Positions 14,933 through 24,210 are shown, counted from the stretch's first letter. The stretch: 34,454 bases of DNA from Lactobacillus sp. 0.1XD8-4 (GCF_009663775.1 NZ_RDBR01000026.1:1-34454); one strand, 5' to 3'. Program-made: numbers and translations. The notes: generated from the sequence alone by a model not told the origin.

Positions 14933-16186
14933 ATGGCTGAAAACAACGAAAATAAAAACGATATGTTAGAAGCGCTTGATAGCATTGAACAAGTAAAGGT
15001 GGGCGATGTTGTCAAGGGTGAAGTTTTGGCAATCGATGACGATCGTCAAGCTATCGTTGGTATTAAAGATGCAGGGGTTGAAGGTGTCGTCCCTGCTAAG
15101 GAATTATCAACCAAGCCAGTTGAAGACATCAATGATGCTGTAAAAGTAGGTGACGAATTAGACTTAGTTGTCATTTCTAAGATTGGTAATGATAAGGAAA
15201 ATGGTAGCTACTTACTTTCTCACCGTCGTCTTGAAGCCCGTAAGGTATGGGATGACATTCAAAAGAAATTTGATGAAGGTGAACATATCACCGCAAAAGT
15301 TACCCAAGCTGTTAAGGGTGGATTAGTCGTTGATGCTGGAGTTCGTGGCTTCGTCCCTGCTTCAATGATTACGGATCACTATGTTGAAGACTTGAACCAA
15401 TTTAAGGGTCAAGAACTTGAATTTAAGATTGTTGAAATTGAACCAAGCGAAAACCGTTTGATTCTTTCTCACAAGGAAATTATTCAAGCTCAACACGAAA
15501 AGGCTGCTGAAAAGGTATTTGCTGAATTACAACCGGGTGATGTTGTCGAAGGTAAGGTTGCTCGTATGACAAACTTTGGAGCATTCATTGACCTTGGCGG
15601 TGTTGATGGTTTAGTTCACGTTTCCGAAATTTCATACGACCATGTTGATAAGCCTTCAGATGTTTTAAGTGCAGGTCAAGATGTTAAGGTTAAGGTCTTA
15701 AGTGTTGATCCTGAACGTGAACGGATTTCATTATCTATCAAGCAAACATTGCCTGGCCCATGGGATGACATCGAAGAAAAGGCCCCAGTTGATAGTGTAT
15801 TGACTGGTACTGTAAAGCGTTTGACTAGCTTTGGTGCTTTTGTTGAAGTATTCCCTGGTGTTGAAGGTTTAGTTCACATTTCACAAATTTCACACAAGCA
15901 CATTGCTACACCTGCTGATGTTCTTAAGCCTGGTCAAGAAGTTAAAGTTAAGGTTATTAATGTTGACCCTGAACACCAACGTCTTGGTTTATCAATGAAA
16001 GCTCTTGAAGAACGTCCAAAGGAAGATGAGAACAACAATAACAACGGTGAAAACTACCGTGGTCGTCGTCGTTCACGTCGAAACAATAACAATCGGAGTA
16101 ACTTTATGAATAATGCTCCAGAAGAAGAAAGTGGCTTCTCAATGGGTGACTTAATTGGTGACAAGCTTAAGGACCTACGGAACTAG
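14933..16186 (+). CDS. rpsA: 30S ribosomal protein S1 homologue
   Basis: An RNA-binding protein of the small subunit that helps load mRNA; Firmicute forms are shorter than the six-domain E. coli S1. The 417 residues hold four S1 domains, about 15-85, 104-172, 190-262 and 275-350. The last two carry the clear GxxxxxxxFGAFVDL/GLVHISxIS pattern. A basic Asn/Arg-rich linker (NNNNGENYRGRRRSRRNNNN) and a short C-terminal helix follow. ATG 14933 is chosen for AAGGAGG at 14916-14922; an earlier in-frame start at 14909 would precede that site. Codon use is biased toward AAG, GGT and GAA like pyk, which suggests high expression. Confidence 0.94.
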   Translation: MAENNENKNDMLEALDSIEQVKVGDVVKGEVLAIDDDRQAIVGIKDAGVEGVVPAKELSTKPVEDINDAVKVGDELDLVVISKIGNDKENGSYLLSHRRLEARKVWDDIQKKFDEGEHITAKVTQAVKGGLVVDAGVRGFVPASMITDHYVEDLNQFKGQELEFKIVEIEPSENRLILSHKEIIQAQHEKAAEKVFAELQPGDVVEGKVARMTNFGAFIDLGGVDGLVHVSEISYDHVDKPSDVLSAGQDVKVKVLSVDPERERISLSIKQTLPGPWDDIEEKAPVDSVLTGTVKRLTSFGAFVEVFPGVEGLVHISQISHKHIATPADVLKPGQEVKVKVINVDPEHQRLGLSMKALEERPKEDENNNNNGENYRGRRRSRRNNNNRSNFMNNAPEEESGFSMGDLIGDKLKDLRN

Positions 16187-16213
16187 TTTCTTAAATTAAT
16201 TATCTTTTAAGGG

Positions 16214-16243
16214 GGAAGTGACAATATTGTTGCTTCCTCTTTA
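16214..16243 (+). terminator. Probable rpsA terminator
   Basis: GGAAGTGACA (16214-16223) can pair with TGTTGCTTCC (16228-16237) through 10 pairs including two G-U, followed by a mixed T-rich tract (TCTTTAATC). The U-tract is imperfect, so partial read-through into der is possible. Confidence 0.6.
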
Positions 16244-16279
16244 ATCATTTTTAAAATAAAACGAAAGAAGGTGGAAAGA

Positions 16280-17593
16280 TTGGCTAATCCAATCGTCGCA
16301 GTAGTTGGTCGACCAAATGTTGGTAAATCAACACTCTTTAATCGTATTGCAGGAGAAAGAATTTCAATTGTTGAAAATACTCCTGGGGTTACTCGTGACC
16401 GAATTTATGCCCATGCGGAATGGTTAGGCAAACATTTTAGTATGATCGATACAGGGGGAATTGAGATCTCAGATCAACCCCTCTTAACTCAAATTCGTCA
16501 ACAAGCAGAAATTGCAATTGATGAGGCTGACGTGATTATTTTTGTAGTAGACGTGGAAAATGGTGTTACTGATGCTGATGAACAGGTAGCACGTATCTTA
16601 TATCGGTCAAATAAACCAGTAGTTCTTGCTGTTAATAAGGTTGATAATCCAGAAAGACGTAGTGATATTTATGATTATTATTCACTTGGATTAGGTGAGC
16701 CATATGCTGTTTCCAGTGTTCATGGAATCGGGATGGGTGACCTATTAGATGCTGTCATTAAACGTTTTCCAGATAATGCAGCAAATGAGGACGATAATAG
16801 TATTCACTTTAGTTTTATCGGTCGCCCCAATGTTGGAAAGTCATCGCTTGTAAATGCTATTTTGGGTGAAAATCGGGTCATTGTTTCTAATGTGGCCGGA
16901 ACAACCCGTGATGCGATTAATACTAAATTTAAGACAAATGACGGTCAAGAATTTACAATGGTTGACACTGCTGGTATCCGCAAAAAAGGAAAGATATATG
17001 AAAATACTGAACGTTACTCATTAATGCACTCAATGAGAGCTATTGATGACAGTGATGTAGTTTTGGTTGTCTTAAATGCAGAAGAGGGCATTCGTGAACT
17101 TGATAAGCATATTGCGGGATATGCGCATGAAGCTGGTTGTGGCGTTATCATCGTTGTTAATAAGTGGGATACACTTAAAGAAAAAGACCACCGTACAATG
17201 ACTGACTTTACAAATTTAATTAGACAAGAATTCCAATATCTTAGTTATGCGCCGATAATTTTTGTTTCGGCTAAAACCAAGCAACGATTAAATCAATTAC
17301 CAGCGTTAATTGAAGAAGTGTATGACCATCATCGTCAGCGGATTCAATCTTCAGTCTTAAATGATGTCTTAATGGATGCAATTGCGGCTAACCCAACGCC
17401 AACGCAAAATGGACGCCGGTTGCGTGTATATTACGGAACACAAGTAGCAACTGAACCACCAACATTTGTTATCTTTGTAAACGATCCTGAATTAATGCAT
17501 TTTTCTTATGAGCGTTATTTAGAAAATCAGATTAGAAAGGCATTCGACTTTTCTGGAACGCCAATTCACTTGATTAAGCGTCAACGACAATAA
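16280..17593 (+). CDS. der: Ribosome biogenesis GTPase Der (EngA)
   Basis: An essential GTPase with two tandem G domains and a C-terminal KH-like domain, needed for 50S subunit assembly. In the 437 residues the first domain has GRPNVGKST (about 9-17), DTGG and NKVD. The second has GRPNVGKSS (about 182-190), [10 protein letters not shown] and NKWD. The KH part (about 350-437) ends with [15 protein letters not shown] at 16280 is taken as start because GAAGGTGG lies 6 bases upstream and the product then begins [18 protein letters not shown] as in relatives; GTG at 16271 overlaps that site. The gene is followed by a 210-base region holding the hup promoter and leader. Confidence 0.95.
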   Translation: MANPIVAVVGRPNVGKSTLFNRIAGERISIVENTPGVTRDRIYAHAEWLGKHFSMIDTGGIEISDQPLLTQIRQQAEIAIDEADVIIFVVDVENGVTDADEQVARILYRSNKPVVLAVNKVDNPERRSDIYDYYSLGLGEPYAVSSVHGIGMGDLLDAVIKRFPDNAANEDDNSIHFSFIGRPNVGKSSLVNAILGENRVIVSNVAGTTRDAINTKFKTNDGQEFTMVDTAGIRKKGKIYENTERYSLMHSMRAIDDSDVVLVVLNAEEGIRELDKHIAGYAHEAGCGVIIVVNKWDTLKEKDHRTMTDFTNLIRQEFQYLSYAPIIFVSAKTKQRLNQLPALIEEVYDHHRQRIQSSVLNDVLMDAIAANPTPTQNGRRLRVYYGTQVATEPPTFVIFVNDPELMHFSYERYLENQIRKAFDFSGTPIHLIKRQRQ

Positions 17594-17659
17594 AATGTTA
17601 GAGAAATTCCAATAAAATGAAAAAACATTAAAAATGCGGGTAGAAGTTAAGAAAACCGC

Positions 17660-17688
17660 TTGCCAGCAGGCTTTCTCTATGCTAATCT
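17660..17688 (+). promoter_or_regulatory. hup promoter
   Basis: TTGCCA (17660-17665), a 17-base spacer, then TAATCT (17683-17688) preceded by TG one base away (TGCTAATCT). The two boxes and the extended TG together make a credible strong promoter about 115 bases ahead of hup. Confidence 0.6.
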
Positions 17689-17695
17689 TAACAAT

Positions 17696-17803
17696 GAAAT
17701 GATACGAACTTCTCGTAATTATTTCGTTAATTTTGGACCACTCAAAATTAACATTCACTGACGTGAGTTTGAGGCTCTCGTTAATTGTGGGAGGTGAAAC
17801 AAC
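17696..17803 (+). promoter_or_regulatory. Structured 5' leader of hup
   Basis: About 108 bases of untranslated leader with successive hairpins. GAAAT...TACGA (17696-17707) pairs with TCGTA...ATTTC (17713-17725) around a small asymmetric loop. GTTAATTTTG (17726-17735) and CAAAATTAAC (17743-17752) form a perfect 10-bp stem with a 7-base loop. A short TCAC/GTGA stem follows. The ribosome site GGGAGGTGAA (17789-17798) lies after these and appears free. No U-tract follows any stem, so this is not a terminator. I know of no named riboswitch that fits. Confidence 0.5.
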
Positions 17804-18079
17804 ATGGCAAACAAAGCAGAATTAGTAAGCAATGTTGCTACTGCAACTGGCTTAACCAAGAAGGATGCTACTGCAGCTGTAGATGCTGTTTTCAGTTCAA
17901 TTCAAGCATCTTTAGCTAAGGGTGAAAAGGTTCAATTGATTGGCTTCGGTAACTTCGAAGTACGTCAACGTGCTGCACGTAAGGGCCGCAACCCACAAAC
18001 TGGAGAAGAAATCAACATTCCTGCAAGCAAGGTACCAGCATTCAAGCCTGGTAAAGCTTTAAAGGATGCTGTTAAATAA
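17804..18079 (+). CDS. hup: DNA-binding protein HU
   Basis: A 91-residue histone-like nucleoid protein that binds and bends DNA as a dimer. The body [30 protein letters not shown] and the signature [45 protein letters not shown] are textbook HU, including the proline-bearing arm (RNPQTG). The ribosome site GGGAGGTGAA is strong, and codon use is biased as in other abundant proteins. It has its own promoter and terminator and is therefore probably a single-gene transcript. Confidence 0.98.
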   Translation: MANKAELVSNVATATGLTKKDATAAVDAVFSSIQASLAKGEKVQLIGFGNFEVRQRAARKGRNPQTGEEINIPASKVPAFKPGKALKDAVK

Positions 18080-18094
18080 TTTAACAGTTAAATA

Positions 18095-18130
18095 TAAAAA
18101 AGATCATAGTAAAGTTACTATGGTCTTTTT
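18095..18130 (+). terminator. hup terminator
   Basis: GATCATAGTA (18101-18110) and TACTATGGTC (18115-18124) form a 10-bp stem with one U-G pair and an AAGT loop, flanked by six A and followed by six T. Confidence 0.9.
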
Positions 18131-18168
18131 TCTTTTAAAACCAAGTTCAATGCTTAAACTAGAAGACT

Positions 18169-18177
18169 GTGATATAT
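18169..18177 (+). promoter_or_regulatory. Candidate extended -10 promoter of the TPR gene
   Basis: TGATATATT is a TG-extended -10 box between the hup terminator and the TPR gene. No good -35 box is visible. Confidence 0.4.
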
Positions 18178-18207
18178 TTAAAATGACAATAAAAGGAGGG
18201 CAAAAAA

Positions 18208-19473
18208 ATGACCTACTCAGAACAAATGATTGATCAATTAGAAGCAGGTAAATTAAAAGAAGCCCAAAATTCATTCAAGCTGGCACTAATAAATGATGAT
18301 GATGATATGTTATTTAGTCTGGCGGAAGAGTTGTACGCATTGGGCTTTTTGCAACAAGCACGAACAATTTATTTGAAATTATTGGAGCGTTATCCTGATG
18401 AAGATGAGCTCAAGACTAATTTGGCAACAATTGCAATCGATGAGGGGCATAATGATGAAGCTTTGTCTTATTTAGCACAAATTAAGCCTAATTCGCCAGC
18501 ATACGTGCAGGCGTTGCTTGTAGCAGCGGACTTGTACCAAACAGAAGAAGAATTTGAAGTTACTGAGGAAAAACTTAAAGAAGCATATGCATTAGCACCG
18601 GATGAGCCGGCAGTTGAATTTGCACTGGGAGAGTTCTATTTCATGGTTGGGCAGTTTGCTGATGCAATTCAGTATTATTTCCAATTAATTAAAAACGGGT
18701 ACACGGATTTTGCAAAAGTAGATATTGCTGGGCGCCTTGGTATTTGTTATGCCCAAAGTGGTCAGTTTAAAAAGGCACTCGGTTATTTCAAACAAGTAAA
18801 GCCTGAATATCAGACTAGTGACGTTCGCTTTCAAAAAGGGCTTACCTTATTACAGCTGGGTGAGACCGAGGAGGTAATTAAGACCTTAGAAGACCTAATA
18901 AATGATGATGACCAATACGCTTCTGCCTATCCTGAATTAGCGCGAGCATACGAAAAAGAAAATAAATACCAGCAAGCGTTACGGGTGGTTCAAGAAGGAT
19001 TAGGCGTTGATCAATATAATGAATATTTATATTCATTAGCTGCCGAAATTGTTAGTCATCTAGGAAACCATAAGTTAATGCATAAATACCTTACGAAAGC
19101 CCATGAATTAGCGCCGGAAAATATGACAATTACACTTCAATATAGTAACTTTTTACTTCATCAACATGATGATAAGACTAATATTGAATTATTAAGCCCA
19201 TTGGTAAAAGAAGACGAGATTGATCCACAGGTATATTGGAATCTGGCACAATCGTATCAACGAACTGATCAACTTGAGCTTGCCGGAAAGTACTATGAGG
19301 CTGCCTTACCAGCATATAGTGAAAATCCAACTTTCTTAAAGGATTTGATTAATTATTATCGTGAAACTGGCGAGACTGATAAACTCATGGATGAATTGGA
19401 ACACTATTTGCGATTAGTACCAACTGATACGGAAATGCAAGACTTATATGATCAGTACGAAGATTATAAATAA
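18208..19473 (+). CDS. Tetratricopeptide repeat protein, YpiA-like
   Basis: A 421-residue soluble protein made largely of TPR helices. Repeats can be seen at AEELYALGFLQQARTIYLKLLERYPDEDEL, FALGEFYFMVGQFADAIQYYFQLIKNG, LGICYAQSGQFKKALGYFKQVKPEY, PELARAYEKENKYQQALRVVQEGLGV and NLAQSYQRTDQLELAGKYYEAALPAY. It has no signal peptide or membrane helix and is acidic. Size and neighbourhood (near hup and upstream of cca) resemble Bacillus YpiA, whose role is unknown. TPR arrays usually bind protein partners; the partner here cannot be read from the sequence. The ribosome site AAAAGGAGGG is strong, and a terminator follows. Confidence 0.8.
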   Translation: MTYSEQMIDQLEAGKLKEAQNSFKLALINDDDDMLFSLAEELYALGFLQQARTIYLKLLERYPDEDELKTNLATIAIDEGHNDEALSYLAQIKPNSPAYVQALLVAADLYQTEEEFEVTEEKLKEAYALAPDEPAVEFALGEFYFMVGQFADAIQYYFQLIKNGYTDFAKVDIAGRLGICYAQSGQFKKALGYFKQVKPEYQTSDVRFQKGLTLLQLGETEEVIKTLEDLINDDDQYASAYPELARAYEKENKYQQALRVVQEGLGVDQYNEYLYSLAAEIVSHLGNHKLMHKYLTKAHELAPENMTITLQYSNFLLHQHDDKTNIELLSPLVKEDEIDPQVYWNLAQSYQRTDQLELAGKYYEAALPAYSENPTFLKDLINYYRETGETDKLMDELEHYLRLVPTDTEMQDLYDQYEDYK

Positions 19474-19488
19474 TTTATATTTTTAATT

Positions 19489-19551
19489 GGGACAGGAGAA
19501 ATCAAAGGTTGATAAAAAATGTCATCTCTTTTGAGCTCACTGTCTCTTTTT
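19489..19551 (+). terminator. Long-stem terminator after the TPR gene
   Basis: GGGACAG (19489-19495) pairs with CTGTCTC (19540-19546). Inside, GAG/CTC and CAAAGG/CTCTTTTG segments extend the stem with small internal loops, and TTTTT follows at 19547-19551. Confidence 0.75.
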
Positions 19552-19566
19552 AGTGTTAATTTTATT

Positions 19567-19597
19567 TGCTATAATCTATTTTGATTATCGAAATGGG
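19567..19597 (+). promoter_or_regulatory. cca promoter (extended -10) and ribosome site
   Basis: TGCTATAAT at 19567-19575 is a consensus extended -10 box just after the preceding terminator. GGGGAC, about 10 bases before the ATG at 19609, serves as the ribosome site. Confidence 0.6.
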
Positions 19598-19608
19598 GAC
19601 CTGATTAA

Positions 19609-20820
19609 ATGAAAATAAAACAATTACCAGCTATTTTTGAGCCAGCACGGCCAGTTTTACAAAAAATTGAAGCGGCTGGATATGAAGCATACTTTGTTGG
19701 CGGTTGTGTTCGTGACACTATCTTACATGATGATATTCATGACATTGACATTGCAACAAGTGCTTATCCAAGTGAGATTAAGGCAATCTTCAACCATACT
19801 GTTGATACAGGAATTGAACATGGCACAGTGATGATTTTAGACCATGGTACTGGCTATGAGACCACAACATTTAGGACCGAATCAGGCTATCAAGATTATC
19901 GACGCCCTGATAAGGTTACTTTTGTCCGCTCCCTTAGCGAAGATCTTAAACGACGGGATTTCACTATTAATGCGTTAGCGCTCCGTGAAGACGGAGAAGT
20001 TATCGATTTATTTAATGGATTGACTGACCTGCAAAAACACCTTATTCGTGCTGTTGGTGACCCTAATGAACGTTTTCATGAAGATGCATTACGAATGATG
20101 CGCGCTGTCCGTTTTGCAAGTAAACTCAATTTTGTTATTGACGGCCCTACCCTAACCGGAATTAAAGAAAATGTCCCGCTTTTAGCTAAAATTGCAGTTG
20201 AGCGAATTCGGGTTGAGTTTGAAAAGCTAATGTTAGGACAAAAACCAGTTGCCGGGCTGCAAGACTTTATTTCGACTGGGCTGTATCAATATTGTCCTGG
20301 ACTTGCTGATGCAAAAGATGTTCTTTCGGCACTATTGTTATTAAATCACTGGGAGTTAGAAAATGAAGCACAATTATGGGCAGTTATATGTATTCAGCTT
20401 CAACTAGATCAAGGCGAAATTAATAATTTCTTGAAAAAGTGGAAGACAGCTAATGATTTAATATCACAAGTGAAAAAAATAGTTCCGGCAGTAACAGCGA
20501 TTCGCCAAAGGAGTCTGATGCCAGTCACAATCTTTAAGACTGGGGCGGCAGCATTGCACGATGCTAATCAGGTTGCCAAATTATATGGGTGGGCAATTCT
20601 GGATAAAGATTTACAAGCAGCATATCAGCAATTGCCAATTAAGAATAGTAAAGAGCTAGCGGTTGATGGAAAGATGTTGATCACCAAAGCAGGAATAAAA
20701 CCTGGCCCTTTGATGGGAAAAATTATCCAACAACTAACGACAGCAGTTATAAATGGTAAGATTACCAATGATCCAGTAACTTTATTAAATGAAGCACAAA
20801 AGATAATGAAAGAGGGATAG
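19609..20820 (+). CDS. cca: CCA tRNA nucleotidyltransferase (class II)
   Basis: Adds or repairs the 3' CCA end of tRNAs without a nucleic acid template. The 403 residues start with the class II nucleotidyltransferase head: GYEAYFVGGCVRDTILHDDIHDIDIATSAYP (about 23-53) supplies the GG and DxD metal-binding motifs. TTFRTE and DLKRRDFTINALAL follow, then RFHEDALRMMRAVRFASKLNF (nucleotide-selecting neck helices). The C-terminal body and tail (about 220-403) bind tRNA. The length equals that of Bacillus and Geobacillus enzymes. Its stop is one base before the ABC-F gene, so the two are surely co-transcribed. Confidence 0.95.
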   Translation: MKIKQLPAIFEPARPVLQKIEAAGYEAYFVGGCVRDTILHDDIHDIDIATSAYPSEIKAIFNHTVDTGIEHGTVMILDHGTGYETTTFRTESGYQDYRRPDKVTFVRSLSEDLKRRDFTINALALREDGEVIDLFNGLTDLQKHLIRAVGDPNERFHEDALRMMRAVRFASKLNFVIDGPTLTGIKENVPLLAKIAVERIRVEFEKLMLGQKPVAGLQDFISTGLYQYCPGLADAKDVLSALLLLNHWELENEAQLWAVICIQLQLDQGEINNFLKKWKTANDLISQVKKIVPAVTAIRQRSLMPVTIFKTGAAALHDANQVAKLYGWAILDKDLQAAYQQLPIKNSKELAVDGKMLITKAGIKPGPLMGKIIQQLTTAVINGKITNDPVTLLNEAQKIMKEG

Positions 20821-20821
20821 T

Positions 20822-22726
20822 ATGCAGACGATGCGCGCTGAAGGCCTTACGAGTACGTATGGCGAAAAAACATTATTTGATAATATTTCGTTTATTATTA
20901 ACGAGAATGACCGGATTGGGTTGATTGGGGTTAATGGGAGCGGCAAAACCAGTCTCTTAAATGTGATTAGCGGTGAAGTAAAGCCTGAGGGAGGCGGGCA
21001 GATCACGATGCCCAATGACTACACAATTGGTTATTTAAGACAGCAACCAGAACTTGATGAAGAAAAAACAATTATGGAAGCTGTTTTTGACGGTCGACAA
21101 CCGGTTTTTGAGACGATTCGCCAGTATGAAGTAGCGTTAGATCGTTTTACAAAACATCCGGAAGACGCTCAGGCAATGGATTACTATACCAAAATGCAAG
21201 CGAAAATGGATCAAGAGGATGCGTGGGAGGCAGATAGTCGCGTAAAAACGATTTTAACCCAACTTAAAATTAATGATGTAAGTCAACATATTTCGGAGCT
21301 TTCTGGTGGTCAGAAGAAGCGGGTTGGCTTAGCGCAAGTCTTAATTCAGCACCCCGACTTATTATTATTAGATGAGCCGACTAACCACCTTGATCTTGAT
21401 TCGGTTGTGTGGCTCCAAGATTTCTTAAATAGCTATAAAGGAGCGGTGCTTGTTGTAACGCATGACCGTTATTTTCTCGACCAAATCACCAACCATATTT
21501 GGGAACTTTCTTTTGGTAACCTGTATCACTATGAGGGAAATTACCAAGCCTTTGTCGAAAAAAAGGCAGAACGAGTTGAATTAGCGAAGGACACTGAACG
21601 CAAAAACCAGCAGTTATATAAAAAAGAGTTAGCGTGGATGAGAACTGGTGCCAAAGCTCGCTCAACCAAGCAAAAGGGACGAATTAATCGTTTTCACGAA
21701 CTTGAGAACAAAATCGGCAAGCTTAAAACCGATGAAGACATTGCAATTAACCTTGGCTCACAGCGGTTAGGGAAAGATGTTATTCAATTTAAGGATGCTA
21801 ATTTAAGTTTTGGTAACCACCAAATTTTGCAGGACTTTAACTGGTTAGTACAAGCTGGTGACCGGATTGGAATTACGGGCGAAAATGGTGCTGGGAAAAC
21901 TAGTTTATTAAACGTGATTGCACAACGAGTACCTTTAGATGATGGGGTTATTAAAATTGGCGAAACCGTTAAACTTGGTTACTATACCCAGCAAACTGAA
22001 GGAATTGATGATAGTAAGCGCATGATTAGTTTCTTGTCTGAAATCGCCGAAAACGTGACAGATAAAGATGGTAATAAGTTAAGTGTTACGCAACTTTTAG
22101 AACGCTTTTTATTCCCTCGTTTCATGCATGGAACTTTAATTCGTAAGCTTTCCGGTGGAGAAAAGCGGCGCCTATATCTTTTGAAGATTTTAATGCAGCA
22201 ACCGAATGTGCTATTGTTGGATGAACCGACAAATGATTTAGATATTGGAACATTAACTGTTTTAGAGGATTATCTAGATAACTTTGCTGGGACAGTAATT
22301 ACAGTTTCTCATGATCGATACTTTTTAGATAAGGTTGCTGATGACCTATTAATCTTCCGTGGGAATGGTGATATTCAGCGTTATACGGGACGGTTCACTG
22401 ATTATTTAGCTACTGAAAAAGAACAAATTGAAAAGAAAAAAGAGAGCAGTAATAAAAATGTGGATATAAAGAAGCCGCAAAAAGAAACGCCGCCCAAAAA
22501 AGAAAAAACAAAGCTGACTTATGCTGAACAATTGGAATGGGATCACATTGATGAAGAATTAGATGAGCTTGATCAACAGCATCAACAATTAGAAAATCAG
22601 ATGGCCGAGGCAGCAAGTGATTATAATAAATTAGCAAAATTACAAAAGCAGTTAAATGACGTTCAAGCAGAAATTGATAAAAAGACGGCACGGTGGGAGT
22701 ATTTGAGTACGTATGTCGATGAATAA
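20822..22726 (+). CDS. ABC-F ATPase, Uup/YfmR-like
   Basis: A 634-residue soluble protein with two ABC ATPase domains and no membrane segments, the hallmark of ABC-F translation factors. Domain 1 has GVNGSGKTS (about 38-46) and LSGGQKKRVGLAQVLIQHPDLLLLDEPTNHLD. Domain 2 has GENGAGKTS (about 354-362) and LSGGEKRRLYLLKILMQQPNVLLLDEPTNDLD. The inter-domain linker (about 235-300) is basic and helical, and a C-terminal coiled coil (about 560-634) matches the Uup-type DNA/RNA-binding tail. Uup and YfmR help ribosomes that stall, YfmR together with EF-P. An antibiotic-resistance role is less likely with this architecture. Confidence 0.9.
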   Translation: MQTMRAEGLTSTYGEKTLFDNISFIINENDRIGLIGVNGSGKTSLLNVISGEVKPEGGGQITMPNDYTIGYLRQQPELDEEKTIMEAVFDGRQPVFETIRQYEVALDRFTKHPEDAQAMDYYTKMQAKMDQEDAWEADSRVKTILTQLKINDVSQHISELSGGQKKRVGLAQVLIQHPDLLLLDEPTNHLDLDSVVWLQDFLNSYKGAVLVVTHDRYFLDQITNHIWELSFGNLYHYEGNYQAFVEKKAERVELAKDTERKNQQLYKKELAWMRTGAKARSTKQKGRINRFHELENKIGKLKTDEDIAINLGSQRLGKDVIQFKDANLSFGNHQILQDFNWLVQAGDRIGITGENGAGKTSLLNVIAQRVPLDDGVIKIGETVKLGYYTQQTEGIDDSKRMISFLSEIAENVTDKDGNKLSVTQLLERFLFPRFMHGTLIRKLSGGEKRRLYLLKILMQQPNVLLLDEPTNDLDIGTLTVLEDYLDNFAGTVITVSHDRYFLDKVADDLLIFRGNGDIQRYTGRFTDYLATEKEQIEKKKESSNKNVDIKKPQKETPPKKEKTKLTYAEQLEWDHIDEELDELDQQHQQLENQMAEAASDYNKLAKLQKQLNDVQAEIDKKTARWEYLSTYVDE

Positions 22727-22747
22727 TAATTAAGAGGAGAAAGTGGC

Positions 22748-23710
22748 ATGACAGTAAATTTAAATGAAGAACAATATTTAAACCTTCTGCGCTATGTTTT
22801 AGCAAATGGCCATCAAAAGAATGACCGGACTGGGACGGGAACTAAATCGGTTTTTGGTTACCAGATGCGTTTTGACTTAAATAAAGGTTTTCCAATCTTG
22901 ACAACCAAAAAAGTACCATTTGGGTTAATAAAAAGTGAATTACTATGGTTTTTACGTGGTGATACTAATATTCGCTTTCTTCTTCAACATAAAAACCATA
23001 TTTGGGATGAATGGGCATTTAAAAAATGGGTTGAAAGTTCCGACTACCATGGCCCTGATATGACAGACTTTGGGCATCGTTGGCTAAAAGATCCTGAATT
23101 TAAAAAAGTTTATCTTCAAGAAAAAAAGGCCTTTTGTGATCGTGTTTTGACTGATGATGAATTTGCAAAGAAATATGGCGACCTAGGATTAGTTTATGGT
23201 AGTCAGTGGCGGAAATGGCAAACTAGCCAAGGTGAGACAATCGATCAAATTGCAAATGTAATCCAGCAAATTAAAACAACACCAGATTCTCGGCGAATGA
23301 TTGTCTCTGCTTGGAATCCAGAAGATGTTCCTTCGATGGCTCTTCCACCATGCCATACGATGTTTCAATTTTATGTCAATGATGGGAAATTAAGCTGCCA
23401 ATTGTATCAGCGTAGTGCAGATATTTTTCTTGGGGTTCCATTTAATATTGCTAGTTATGCCTTATTAACACATATGATTGCTCATCAATGCGGTTTGGGG
23501 GTTGGTGATTTTGTTCATACACTTGGTGATGCTCATATTTATTTAAATCATCTTGAGCAGGTAAAAGAACAGTTAGAGCGAACTCCTCATCCAGCTCCGC
23601 AGTTAATCCTTCCAGCAGAACCAAAGCCAATTGATCAGTACGAAATGGCTGACATTAAATTAGAAGGATATACTTCTGAACCAGCAATAAAGGCTCCGGT
23701 AGCTGTTTAG
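22748..23710 (+). CDS. thyA: Thymidylate synthase
   Basis: Methylates dUMP to dTMP using methylene-tetrahydrofolate, producing dihydrofolate. The 320 residues include the insertion of about 50 residues seen in the Lactobacillus casei enzyme (about 90-140, [21 protein letters not shown]...). The nucleophile is C202 in [13 protein letters not shown]. Also present are [18 protein letters not shown] at the N-terminus, the active-site [13 protein letters not shown] and the [20 protein letters not shown] block. AGAGGAGAAAG precedes the ATG. It lies 11 bases before dfrA, so producer and recycler of dihydrofolate are coupled in one operon. Confidence 0.98.
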   Translation: MTVNLNEEQYLNLLRYVLANGHQKNDRTGTGTKSVFGYQMRFDLNKGFPILTTKKVPFGLIKSELLWFLRGDTNIRFLLQHKNHIWDEWAFKKWVESSDYHGPDMTDFGHRWLKDPEFKKVYLQEKKAFCDRVLTDDEFAKKYGDLGLVYGSQWRKWQTSQGETIDQIANVIQQIKTTPDSRRMIVSAWNPEDVPSMALPPCHTMFQFYVNDGKLSCQLYQRSADIFLGVPFNIASYALLTHMIAHQCGLGVGDFVHTLGDAHIYLNHLEQVKEQLERTPHPAPQLILPAEPKPIDQYEMADIKLEGYTSEPAIKAPVAV

Positions 23711-23721
23711 GAGGGCTGGTT

Positions 23722-24210
23722 ATGAGTGAAGTAAGTTTAATATGGGCAGAAGACTTGGGAGGATGGATTGGCAAAGAAAATGCTATCCCGTGGCATGTTT
23801 CCGCAGATATGAAGCATTTTCGCCGTCAAACTTTAGGACATCCAATTATTATGGGACGAAAGACCTTGGAATCCCTCGGCAATAAACCACTGCCTAAACG
23901 AGAAAATATTGTTTTAACTAACCGCCAACTTGATACTTCCGAACTAATCGTTATGCATTCTTTGTGTGATTTAACAAAGTATCTGCAAGAATATGATGCT
24001 GAATATTATGTAATTGGCGGGGCGACTATTTATAAACAATTGCTCCCGCTTGCAACAAAACTATATCGAACTGTTATCAATAGAAAGATTAATGGGGATA
24101 CAAAAATGCCAACGATCGATTATGATCGTTGGCACCTAGTTAAACAAACAGATTACAATGAGGCTGGTCAGCTAGTTTGTCGCTTTGAGGAGTGGCAATT
24201 AAACGTATAG
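23722..24210 (+). CDS. dfrA: Dihydrofolate reductase
   Basis: Reduces dihydrofolate to tetrahydrofolate with NADPH; it is the trimethoprim target. The 162 residues match the L. casei enzyme in length. The catalytic acid is D29 in IPWHVSADMKHFRRQT. HPIIMGRKTLESLGNKPLPKRENIVLTNR gives the NADPH-binding loop, and YYVIGGATIYKQLLPLATKLYRTVI the second. AGGAGGG precedes the ATG. The 3' end overlaps the convergent hlyIII gene by 12 bases. No plus-strand terminator is visible downstream, while bases 24107-24134 within the gene form a perfect hairpin that looks like a terminator for the opposite strand. Confidence 0.97.
   Translation: MSEVSLIWAEDLGGWIGKENAIPWHVSADMKHFRRQTLGHPIIMGRKTLESLGNKPLPKRENIVLTNRQLDTSELIVMHSLCDLTKYLQEYDAEYYVIGGATIYKQLLPLATKLYRTVINRKINGDTKMPTIDYDRWHLVKQTDYNEAGQLVCRFEEWQLNV
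24102..24134 (-). terminator. Minus-strand terminator for hlyIII inside dfrA
   Basis: TGCCAACGATC (24107-24117) and GATCGTTGGCA (24124-24134) are perfect 11-base complements around a 6-base loop. On the minus strand the stem is followed directly by TTTTT (24106-24102), the form of an intrinsic terminator. It lies 65 bases beyond the hlyIII stop. On the plus strand there is no U-run, so dfrA transcription should not stop here. Confidence 0.75.

Noticed and set aside
17594-17758. Minus-strand frame of 79 residues upstream of hup
   Set aside because: It spans the hup promoter and hairpins, has no ribosome site and no recognisable protein features.
19489-19551. T-box or other riboswitch before cca
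   Set aside because: The structure is one long imperfect stem with a U-tract, too short for a T-box and lacking its conserved sequence; a terminator explains it.
22410-22805. 131-residue minus-strand frame at the end of the ABC-F gene
   Set aside because: It is antisense to the Uup-like coiled coil and the thyA start, without promoter or ribosome site.
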